Virus record (IMG/VR): IMGVR_UViG_3300038557_000064
Location: 1 to 22,313 of that record
Source of the DNA: a virus
DNA length: 22,313 nt
Strand: one strand, 5' to 3'
How positions within the stretch are numbered: position 1 is the first letter of the stretch; each line of letters opens with the position of its first letter. The notes under the pieces are model-generated. The model was given only the letters and a program-made list of their open reading frames with translations, made no database searches and was not told where the DNA came from. Shown here in pieces: positions 14,074-20,349 of the stretch. The position numbers were made by a program, and so were the translations under genes.

Positions 14074-14622
14074 ATGGCATTTGCGACTCTCACCATGCCC
14101 GCCGCGCATGCAAGCCGCCCGCCCATCGCCCTCCCGCCCGCGATCAGCCTGGCGCAGCATGCCGTGCTCGCTCTGGATCTCGGCACCACCACCGGCTGGG
14201 CACTGCGGTCACGTGACGGCGGCATCACCTCCGGCAGCATGACCTTCAAGCCGACCCGGTTCGAACGCGGCGGGATGCGCTTCCTGCGCTTCCGCGGATG
14301 GCTGGCCGAGATCGCCGCCCTATCCGGCGGTGTGGCGCGGATCGTGTTCGAGGAAGTCCGGGCGCATGCCGGGACGGACGCGGCCCACATCTACGGCGGC
14401 TTCCTCGGCACGCTGACCGCCTGGTGCGAAGAGCACGAAGTCCCCTATGAGGGCGTTCCGGTCGGCACGATCAAGCGCTACGCCACCGGCAAGGGCAATG
14501 CCGACAAGGCGAAGATGGTCGCCGCCATCCAGGCTCGCGGCTTCGCGCCGGCCGACGACAACGAGGCGGATGCTATTGCCCTTCTGCTCTGGGCGACCGA
14601 TCCCACCGGAGGCCGCGCATGA
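14074..14622 (+). CDS. RuvC-like Holliday junction resolvase
   Basis: 182 aa. The RNase H-fold residues are in place: ALDLGTTTGWAL (Asp35), IVFEEVRAHAG (Glu93/Glu94) and DDNEADAIALLLW (Asp161, Asp162, Asp166). IYGGFLGTLTAWCEEHEVPY and GVPVGTIKRYATGKGNADKA are the usual RuvC-like phage resolvase segments. It resolves four-way junctions or branched replication intermediates before packaging. A 127-bp stretch with no convincing gene separates it from the primase gene. Its stop overlaps the next start (ATGA). About 25 residues before the core look non-conserved, so an internal start is possible but none is better supported. Confidence 0.9.
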   Translation: MAFATLTMPAAHASRPPIALPPAISLAQHAVLALDLGTTTGWALRSRDGGITSGSMTFKPTRFERGGMRFLRFRGWLAEIAALSGGVARIVFEEVRAHAGTDAAHIYGGFLGTLTAWCEEHEVPYEGVPVGTIKRYATGKGNADKAKMVAAIQARGFAPADDNEADAIALLLWATDPTGGRA

Positions 14623-14849
14623 GAATGCACGGCGCACCGCTGCCGCCCCGGTCCTGCCTCGACCGAGGGACGCGTAGCCCGACCAACGACAGCGAGGTGA
14701 ACGCCATGCGGGCTGCCGCCTGGCATCGGCACGGCGTGGCGGCGCTGCCTGTCGCCGACATCACGGACGACTGGCTGCGTCAGGCCATCACCAACGAAGC
14801 CAACCGGCGCTGGGGGCGTCGCAACGGGGAGAACCACCATGGTCGGTAA
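14619..14849 (+). CDS. Small phage protein, 76 aa
   Basis: ATG 14619 overlaps the resolvase stop. The conserved-looking core is AMRAAAWHRHGVAALPVADI then DDWLRQAITNEANRRWGRR. Its AW-x(3)-GV...I-DDWLRQ-x-I-x-NEA pattern resembles short phage proteins found between resolvase and late-control genes. The first ~28 residues are unremarkable; a start at ATG 14706 (MRAAAWH) would give a 47-aa protein and is possible. It overlaps the next gene by 11 bp. The role is unknown; a small DNA-binding or regulatory protein is plausible. Confidence 0.65.
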   Translation: MRMHGAPLPPRSCLDRGTRSPTNDSEVNAMRAAAWHRHGVAALPVADITDDWLRQAITNEANRRWGRRNGENHHGR

Positions 14850-15393
14850 GCGCAAGCCCAAGGTGGCGAAGCCGAAGCACGACGATCTGGCGAAGCCGTC
14901 GAAGTGGCGGCTGCAGCATGGTGGCTTCTCGGAGCCGGTCCGCGAGGCGGATCCCGAGACCGGCAGCCCAGTCCAGCACCGCCGTGCCGTGGACACGCTC
15001 GGGTTGATGCTGGCGCACGGCAGCATCACGCCACAGATGCACGAAGCGGGTGAAATCTTCCGCGGGCTGTTCCGCGCCGCTTGCTTCGACAGCATGTCGA
15101 CGTCGCAGATCATGCGCGTCCCAGGCACGCGCGTCGACACGCTCTCGTCGATGCAGGTCGAGGCACGGCGCCGCGTCGCTGCGGCGCTCGATGCGCTGGG
15201 GGGGCAGGACAGCCCCTGCGGCTCCTGCGCGTGGTTTGTCATCGGTCTCGAGTTCTCGGTCCGTGAGTGGTCGATGCGGCAAGGCTGGGCCGGACGGACA
15301 GTGCACGGCCCAGTGGGACAGGGCATCCTGGTCGGGTCCCTCGGCATTCTCGCCGTGCACTTCGGGCTGATGCCACGAGCGAGGGCGGCGTGA
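14839..15393 (+). CDS. Phage protein resembling DUF6456-type regulators
   Basis: 184 aa from ATG 14839. After a basic N-terminus (KRKPKVAKPKHDDLAKPSKW) come RRAVDTLGLMLAHGSITPQM and HEAGEIFRGLFRAACFDSMS, the helical pair I associate with DUF6456-like proteins. The C-terminus (CGSCAWFVIGLEFSVREWSM, then TVHGPVGQGILVGSLGILAV) looks like a region-4-type helix-turn-helix: EWSMRQGW followed by a recognition helix. It is the last gene before the stem-loop gap at 15394-15710, so it may control the switch to later genes. Family assignment is from memory. Confidence 0.68.
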   Translation: MVGKRKPKVAKPKHDDLAKPSKWRLQHGGFSEPVREADPETGSPVQHRRAVDTLGLMLAHGSITPQMHEAGEIFRGLFRAACFDSMSTSQIMRVPGTRVDTLSSMQVEARRRVAAALDALGGQDSPCGSCAWFVIGLEFSVREWSMRQGWAGRTVHGPVGQGILVGSLGILAVHFGLMPRARAA

Positions 15394-15401
15394 CGCGGGA
15401 T

Positions 15402-15429
15402 GATCGGGGCGGTCACCATCGCCCCGATC
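15402..15429. terminator. Stem-loop after the early operon, terminator candidate
   Basis: GATCGGGGCG (15402-15411) pairs perfectly with CGCCCCGATC (15420-15429) across an 8-base loop, starting nine bases after the stop of the last early gene. No T tract follows, so it would need Rho or act as a 3'-end stabiliser. An operator for the methyltransferase pair is the alternative. Confidence 0.5.
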
Positions 15430-15527
15430 CGGCTGTTACAATTCACCCCGTAGCGGCTCCGAAATCGATAAGGCTAGAAGCAAGACACGTAGAGAAGGTG
15501 CGAGAGCGCCGCGGCTGAACAGCCACG

Positions 15528-15564
15528 CTGCGGCTCGATCGAGACAGTGGCTCTCGAGCCGCAG
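15528..15564. repeat. 11-bp perfect inverted repeat in the 317-bp gap
   Basis: CTGCGGCTCGA (15528-15538) and TCGAGCCGCAG (15554-15564) are exact reverse complements, with 15 bases between. It could be a terminator stem, part of an untranslated leader or an operator. A shorter hairpin, CCCCGC-n5-GCGGGG, follows at 15577-15593. Confidence 0.6.
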
Positions 15565-15710
15565 GGTCCTTCCTGGCCCCGCTGTATGCGGGGGGCGGAA
15601 GCGCGCAACATTCCTAGCGCCAGGCTGTTTTTCCAGGTTGCCACGGCGCCGCGTTGCCAGCCCGACCGGACGCCATTCTTCACCACCACTATCATTTCCA
15701 GCAGGTGCGC

Positions 15711-17168
15711 ATGCCCCAGGCCCCATGGTCTGCGAGCGCCGTCGAGGCGCGCGCGGTCGCCTCCCTGCTGCCCTACGCCGGCAATGCGCGCACTCATTCC
15801 GCCGAGCAGGTGGCGCAGATCGCGGCCTCCATTCTCGAGTTCGGCTTCGTGGCGCCGGTGCTGGTGGATGAGCGCGGCGAGGTCATCGCCGGCCATGGTC
15901 GCCTGCAAGCCGCCAAATCCCTGGGCCTGGAGACCGTCCCCACCATCACCCGCGCCGGCCTGACCGAGGCCCAGAAGGCTGCCTATCGCTTGGCGGACAA
16001 CCGCATCGCGCTGAATGCCGGATGGGACGAGGCACTGCTCGCCGCCGAGGTGGCGAAGCTGCAGGAGATGGGCGGCATCGACCTGGAGCTGACCGGCTTC
16101 GACGCGGGTGAGCTCGATCGGCTGCTGGCCGGCATGGAGCCGGTGGCAACGGACCCTGGCAACGGGCCGCTTACCAGCCCGACCGTTGCCAGCAGCGATG
16201 GGCCTGGCAACGACGCGCCGGCTGAGGACCCCGCCGATGCGGAGCCCGAGCCGCCGCGCCAGGCCGTGACCCGGCCGGGTAACCTCTGGCTGATCGGCGA
16301 GCATCGCTTGCTGTGCGGCGACAGCACCAACGCCGCCTCGGTGGCGCGCGTGATGGGCGATGACCGCGCCGCCCTGCTGTTCACCTCCCCGCCCTACGGA
16401 AACCAGCGCGACTACACCACCGGCGGCGGCACGGATTGGGATGCGCTGATGCAGGGCATGTTCAAGCATCTCGACCTGGCCATGCGGCCAGACGGTCAGG
16501 TGCTGGTGAACCTCGGCCTCATCCACCGCGACAGCGAATGGATCCCGTATTGGTCCGGCTGGCTCGACTGGATGCGCGCCCGCGGCTGGCGCCGCTTCGG
16601 GCTGTATGCGTGGGACCAGGGGCCCGGCCTGCCCGGCGACTGGAATGGTCGCCTCGCGCCGGCCTTCGAATTCGTCTTCCACTTCAACCGCCAGGCCCGG
16701 CAAGCGAACAAGATCGTGCCCTGCAAATGGGCCGGCACGCCGAACAAGGGCAGCGGGCTGCGCGCAGCCGATGGAACCATCTCGGAATACCAGCATGCCG
16801 GCTTGCCGGTGCAGGACTTCCGCATCCCCGACAATGTGCTGCGCCTGACCCGCCACAAGGGCCGCGGCATCGAAACTGAACACCCGGCGGTGTTCCCGGT
16901 GGTGCTGCCGGAGTTCCTGATGCGGACCTACACCGACGAGGGCGAGGTGGTGTTCGAGCCCTTCGCTGGCTCCGGCACCACTATCCTGGCCGGCCAACGA
17001 ACCAGCCGTCGCGTGCACGCCATCGAACTGGCGCCGGCCTATGTCGACCTGGCGATCACGCGATGGCGCATGTTGCATCCGGACCAGCCGGTCACGTTGG
17101 CCGATGACGATCGGGACTACGACACCGTCGCCGCGGCACGCGTGGAGGCCACTGCCGATGCGGCCTGA
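15711..17168 (+). CDS. ParB-domain DNA methyltransferase 1 (TSPPY type)
   Basis: 485 aa from ATG 15711; the frame is open to 15654 but only this start fits the fold. Residues ~5-105 are a ParB/Srx-like domain (LPYAGNARTHSAEQVAQIAA, GEVIAGHGRLQAAKSLGLE, YRLADNRIALNAGWDE). A Pro/Asp/Gly-rich linker (~140-185) leads to the methyltransferase: motif IV TSPPYG (226-230 = SPPYG) precedes motif I FAGSGTT (418-424), the beta-class order. S-PPY usually marks N4-cytosine enzymes, D-PPY N6-adenine, so N4-cytosine is a guess. It overlaps the second paralogue by 11 bp. ParB-fused methyltransferases of phages protect phage DNA from host restriction. No restriction gene is nearby. Confidence 0.9.
   Translation: MPQAPWSASAVEARAVASLLPYAGNARTHSAEQVAQIAASILEFGFVAPVLVDERGEVIAGHGRLQAAKSLGLETVPTITRAGLTEAQKAAYRLADNRIALNAGWDEALLAAEVAKLQEMGGIDLELTGFDAGELDRLLAGMEPVATDPGNGPLTSPTVASSDGPGNDAPAEDPADAEPEPPRQAVTRPGNLWLIGEHRLLCGDSTNAASVARVMGDDRAALLFTSPPYGNQRDYTTGGGTDWDALMQGMFKHLDLAMRPDGQVLVNLGLIHRDSEWIPYWSGWLDWMRARGWRRFGLYAWDQGPGLPGDWNGRLAPAFEFVFHFNRQARQANKIVPCKWAGTPNKGSGLRAADGTISEYQHAGLPVQDFRIPDNVLRLTRHKGRGIETEHPAVFPVVLPEFLMRTYTDEGEVVFEPFAGSGTTILAGQRTSRRVHAIELAPAYVDLAITRWRMLHPDQPVTLADDDRDYDTVAAARVEATADAA
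16156..16192. repeat. 10-bp inverted repeat of TGGCAAC-type motifs inside methyltransferase 1
   Basis: CTGGCAACGG (16156-16165) and CCGTTGCCAG (16183-16192) are exact reverse complements with 17 bases between. TGGCAAC or its complement also occurs at 16144, 16205, 15637 and 15653. The CCAGCCCGACCG in the spacer (16174-16185) repeats 15657-15668 exactly. Confidence 0.8.
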
Positions 17169-18426
17169 CCTTCAAATGGAGATGATGCCGGTGGCATCGC
17201 TCGCGGCCTATGCCGCCAATGCGCGCATGCACCCCACCGAGCAGGTGGCGCAGCTGGCTGCGTCCATCGCGGAGTTCGGCTTCAACGTGCCGGTGCTGGT
17301 GGACGATGCCGGCGTGCTGATCGCCGGCCATGGTCGCGTCCTGGCGGCCAAGGCCCTCGGGCTCGACGCGGTGCCCGCCATCCGGCTCGGGCATCTGTCC
17401 GAGGCGCAGGCACGGGCCTTCCGGCTGGCGGACAACCAGCTGGCGCTGAACTCGACATGGGACGAGAGCCTGCTCGCCGCCGAGTTGCGGGAGTTGCGTG
17501 CCGACGAATTCGACCTTGGTGTGATCGGCTTCGACCAGGCGATGCTGGATCGGCTACTGGCCGACGCCGCGGGCGACGAGGGGAACGCTGGCGCCGGGGA
17601 TCCCGATGCGCCTGCGCCTGAGCCACCTGTCGTGCCGGTCACCCGTCCCGGCGATCTGTGGCAGCTCGGGCCCCATCGGCTGCTGTGCGGCGATGCCACC
17701 TCCGCGTCCGATGTCGCGCAGCTCCTGAATGGCGCGACCCCGCATCTGATGATCACCGACCCGCCCTATGGCGTGAATTACGATCCGGAATGGCGGAACG
17801 AGGCCGGCGTCTCGGCGACCATGCGCACCGGCAAGGTGGTGAATGACGACCGCGCCGATTGGCGCCAGGCCTGGGTGCTGTTCCCGGGCGATGTGGCCTA
17901 TGTCTGGCACGCCGGGGTGCATAGCCGCACGGTGATCGACAGCCTCGAGGCGACCGGCTTCGTGATCCGCAGCCAGATCGTCTGGGCCAAGTCACGCTTC
18001 GTGCTGGGGCGTGGGGACTACCACTGGCAGCACGAGCCCTGCCTCTATGCCGTCCGAAAGGGCGCGACCGGCCACTGGCAGGGTGCGCGGGACCAAGCGA
18101 CGCTCTGGGCCATCTCAAACGCCGGCGACGAGGACGCCGCCACGGTGCACGGCACGCAGAAGCCAGTGGAATGCATGCGCCGCCCAATCATCAACAACAG
18201 TTCGGCGGGTGAGGCGGTCTACGATCCCTTCCTCGGCAGCGGCACGACACTGATCGCCGCCGAGACTACCAGCCGAGCTTGCTACGCGGTGGACATCGAT
18301 CCGCGCTATGTCGATGTGGCGATCCAGCGCTGGCAGAACCTCACCGGCAAAGCCGCGGTGCTGGCCGGCGAGGAGCGGGTCTTCAACGACATCGCCGCCG
18401 CCCGCGGGGTGCAGGCGGCGGCTTGA
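17158..18426 (+). CDS. ParB-domain DNA methyltransferase 2 (DPPY type)
   Basis: 422 aa from ATG 17158, which overlaps the first enzyme's end by 11 bp. The N-terminal ParB-like domain (AAYAANARMHPTEQVAQLAA, GVLIAGHGRVLAAKALGLD, FRLADNQLALNSTWDE) closely parallels methyltransferase 1, so the two arose by duplication or share an ancestor. Motif IV is DPPYG (201-205), motif I FLGSGTT (358-364). DPPY suggests N6-adenine methylation. The linker is shorter than in its partner (~180-190). TQKPVECMRRPIINNSSAGE is the typical motif region X. It is convergent with the DUF3489 gene, with 17 bp between the stops. The sequence specificity cannot be read from the protein. Confidence 0.92.
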   Translation: MRPDLQMEMMPVASLAAYAANARMHPTEQVAQLAASIAEFGFNVPVLVDDAGVLIAGHGRVLAAKALGLDAVPAIRLGHLSEAQARAFRLADNQLALNSTWDESLLAAELRELRADEFDLGVIGFDQAMLDRLLADAAGDEGNAGAGDPDAPAPEPPVVPVTRPGDLWQLGPHRLLCGDATSASDVAQLLNGATPHLMITDPPYGVNYDPEWRNEAGVSATMRTGKVVNDDRADWRQAWVLFPGDVAYVWHAGVHSRTVIDSLEATGFVIRSQIVWAKSRFVLGRGDYHWQHEPCLYAVRKGATGHWQGARDQATLWAISNAGDEDAATVHGTQKPVECMRRPIINNSSAGEAVYDPFLGSGTTLIAAETTSRACYAVDIDPRYVDVAIQRWQNLTGKAAVLAGEERVFNDIAAARGVQAAA

Positions 18427-18443
18427 TCCTGGCGCCGATCGAG

Positions 18444-19301
18444 TCAGCCGGCGAGGTGGTAGACCGTGTAGGAGCCCCGTGCGCCTTCCTTGTTCGGGCC
18501 TACTTGGCGGACCCGCTCCATCACCTCGACCGCGTGGCCCTTCTTCTTCAGGCCGGCGAAGAATCCGCGGACCGTGTGCTGCGCCCAGCCCGTCGCCTCC
18601 GCGATCTGCGCGACCGACGCGCCCTCGGGCCGGCGCAGCATGGCGAGCACTTGCTCCTGCTTCGTGCCCTCGCGCGGCTTGCGCGGCTCGCCGGGCTCGC
18701 GGGCGACGCGGGCGGTCTTCCCGGCGAGCAGGGTGCGCAGGGCCTCCATCGGCGCGTCGAGGGCGCCGATCATGTCGCCCGCGCGGTTGGCTTCGTCGTC
18801 CCAGGCGGCGAGGATCGCGGCGGCCGCGTCGCGCAAGCTGGTGCGCGGCGTGGCAGTGCGTGTCGCGAGGGCCTGGTCGAGCAGGGCGATTTCCTCCGCC
18901 AGGGGCGCGGCCTGGGCGGGCTCGGCCGCGAGCGCGGGGCTTCCCCCCGGCTCGGCGGCCGGCGCCACCGTGGGCGCCGTGTCGGGCACGCTTCCCTCGA
19001 TGCCCGAGCAGTCAGGCTCGCCCGGCGTCGCGTCGCCCTCGTTCGGGTCGATGCCGATGGCGCGCAGCCCCTCGTCGGTGATGCGCGCCACGATCCAGCT
19101 CCCGTCCTCATCCTGGCGCCAGCCCAGCCCGACATACTCCCGCGGGGCGTTGATCTCAGTGAGCAGGTTGTTCTTGATCAGGCTGCGGAACACCGCGTTG
19201 CGCGCGGCGGCGGGCAGGGTCTTCGGCGAGCGGGCCAGGCCCATCTCGTGCTGCGCGGCGGCGCTGAGGATCACGCGCTGGCTGTCGGAAAGCTTGGTCA
19301 T
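18444..19301 (-). CDS. DUF3489-domain protein
   Basis: 285 aa, leftward, ATG 19299-19301 with GGAG about ten bases upstream. The N-terminus (TKLSDSQRVILSAAAQHEM, then AVFRSLIKNNLLTEINAPRE) and the C-terminus (TKQEQVLAMLRRPEGASVAQ, IAEATGWAQHTVRGFFAGLK) are the hallmarks of DUF3489. The latter is a winged helix-turn-helix. A variable Ala/Pro-rich middle (about 95-200) joins the two halves. The family occurs in alphaproteobacterial chromosomes, plasmids and phages and is presumed regulatory; no target is known. It forms a two-gene leftward island inside otherwise rightward genes, as moron-type cargo often does. Confidence 0.88.
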   Translation of the reverse strand: MTKLSDSQRVILSAAAQHEMGLARSPKTLPAAARNAVFRSLIKNNLLTEINAPREYVGLGWRQDEDGSWIVARITDEGLRAIGIDPNEGDATPGEPDCSGIEGSVPDTAPTVAPAAEPGGSPALAAEPAQAAPLAEEIALLDQALATRTATPRTSLRDAAAAILAAWDDEANRAGDMIGALDAPMEALRTLLAGKTARVAREPGEPRKPREGTKQEQVLAMLRRPEGASVAQIAEATGWAQHTVRGFFAGLKKKGHAVEVMERVRQVGPNKEGARGSYTVYHLAG

Positions 19302-19398
19302 CGTGGTGGTCTCCGGGTCCGGGTGCCGGTCATCGGCCCCTACTGCCGGGAGCCCCGCCGGGCAGAACCCGGTCGGGGCGGTGCGGGAGTGGTCCGCG

Positions 19399-19635
19399 TC
19401 AGCAGGCGTATTCGCCGCGGCGGAAATGCTGGTCCGCGATCTCCTTCAGCTTCGCGGTGGCATCCGAAAGCCAGGCGGCCTCGCCCCAGAGCACTGTCTC
19501 CGGATCCGCGCCGAAATGCTCCGCGCTGGCCTGGGTGAGTTCGGCGAGGAGGGCGTCGAATTCGGCCTTCTTTGCGAGGAAGGCGGCCAGGCTGTTTTCC
19601 TGGTTGCGGGCGGCGCGGGCTTCGCGGTCGATCAT
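19399..19635 (-). CDS. Small hypothetical protein, 78 aa
   Basis: ATG 19633-19635 is preceded by GGAG seven bases upstream; the longer frame to 20310 overlaps the terminase genes and is a shadow. The protein is acidic and helical (ARNQENSLAAFLAKKAEFDA, LLAELTQASAEHFGADPETV, LSDATAKLKEIADQHFRRGE). It is encoded 97 bp upstream of the DUF3489 gene on the same strand, with a similar leader sequence (GGAGACCA), so the two are likely co-transcribed. I recognise no family. Small acidic proteins of this sort in phages are often inhibitors or accessory factors, but nothing here proves it. Confidence 0.72.
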   Translation of the reverse strand: MIDREARAARNQENSLAAFLAKKAEFDALLAELTQASAEHFGADPETVLWGEAAWLSDATAKLKEIADQHFRRGEYAC

Positions 19636-19758
19636 GCTGGTCTCCGTCGTGGTGCAGGGCATCCGTGCGTGTGACGGACCATTCGCGCTGTGCCGCGCAT
19701 GAGCCAAGCGCATCCCGCGCTTATCAAATGGCGATGATTGGAGGCGTTCGATCACATC
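19636..19758. promoter_or_regulatory. Divergent gap between the leftward island and the terminase genes
   Basis: This 123-bp region should hold both promoters. It contains AAGCGC-n5-GCGCTT at 19706-19722, a perfect 6-bp dyad, and TTATCAAATGG beside it. No strong -35/-10 pair was found. Confidence 0.4.
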
Positions 19759-20349
19759 ATGATCGCGGTCGCTTCCGCTGCGCTGGTGCCCTCGCAGCGC
19801 GAGGTGGCGCGCCGGCTCGGCATCTCGCACACCGCGCTGCAGAAGGCCGCGCAGGCCGGCCGCATCGCGCAGGAGCCGGGCGGCGGCTGGGACGTCGAAA
19901 AGGTTCGCGCGCGGCTGGCGGCCAGCAGCGATCCGGCGCGCAAGACGGCGTCCATGGCGGCGCCGGTACCGGCACAGCCCTCGCCGCCGCCGGCCGCGCC
20001 GCGGGCAGCAATCGTCGCCCCGCCCCTGCCTGAGCCGCTGCCCACGCCCTCCGCGAGCGGCAGCAGCTTCCACAATGCGCGCACCGCCAACGAGATGCTC
20101 AAGGCGCAGGAGCGCAAGCTCCGGCTTGATGAGCGTCGCGGCCAGCTGGTCGAGAAGGCGCGGGCCCTGATGCTGGTGCACAGGCTGGCGAAGGAGGAGC
20201 GCGATGCCATCCTCGCCTGGCCAGCCCGTATCGCCGCGGAACTGGCGGCCGAACTGGGTGTCGACGCGCATCGGCTGCAGACGCTGATGGATGCCCGGCT
20301 GCGGCAGCACCTGGCCGAGCGCAATGACGTCCGTGTGGCGGTCGCATGA
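19759..20349 (+). CDS. Terminase small subunit-like DNA-binding protein
   Basis: 196 aa from ATG 19759 (MIAVASAAL); a TTG at 19738 would add seven residues. Residues ~12-35 (SQREVARRLGISHTALQKAA) are a winged helix-turn-helix of the Nu1/small-terminase kind. A Pro/Ala linker (66-97) joins it to a long helical part (NEMLKAQERKLRLDERRGQL, VEKARALMLVHRLAKEERDA) that probably oligomerises. The stop overlaps the large terminase start (ATGA), the expected gene pair. It would recognise the packaging start site and hand DNA to the large subunit. Confidence 0.82.
   Translation: MIAVASAALVPSQREVARRLGISHTALQKAAQAGRIAQEPGGGWDVEKVRARLAASSDPARKTASMAAPVPAQPSPPPAAPRAAIVAPPLPEPLPTPSASGSSFHNARTANEMLKAQERKLRLDERRGQLVEKARALMLVHRLAKEERDAILAWPARIAAELAAELGVDAHRLQTLMDARLRQHLAERNDVRVAVA

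Larger units (their letters stand above)
15394..15710. promoter_or_regulatory. 317-bp gap before the methyltransferase genes
   Basis: I find no convincing gene here. It holds three perfect stem-loops (15402-15429, 15528-15564, 15577-15593) and two copies of GTTGCCA (15637-15643, 15653-15659). The second copy is extended by CCAGCCCGACCG, which recurs inside the first methyltransferase gene. No tRNA-like cloverleaf or strong sigma-70 promoter was recognised. The promoter of the methyltransferase pair should lie here. Confidence 0.5.

Noticed and set aside
13946-14242. Possible small gene between primase and resolvase
   Set aside because: Starts in a TGATG overlap, but the Arg/Ser/Pro-rich product runs far into the resolvase gene and looks like out-of-frame GC-rich translation.
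15394-15710. tRNA gene or tRNA-type attachment site in the gap
   Set aside because: No T-arm consensus, CCA end or cloverleaf could be assembled.
15474-17078. 534-codon minus-strand open frame over methyltransferase 1
   Set aside because: GC-rich shadow; the plus strand carries a complete methyltransferase with all motifs.
18279-19538. 419-codon plus-strand open frame over the DUF3489 gene
   Set aside because: Its product is Arg/Ala/Gly-rich shadow sequence; the minus strand encodes recognisable DUF3489 motifs.
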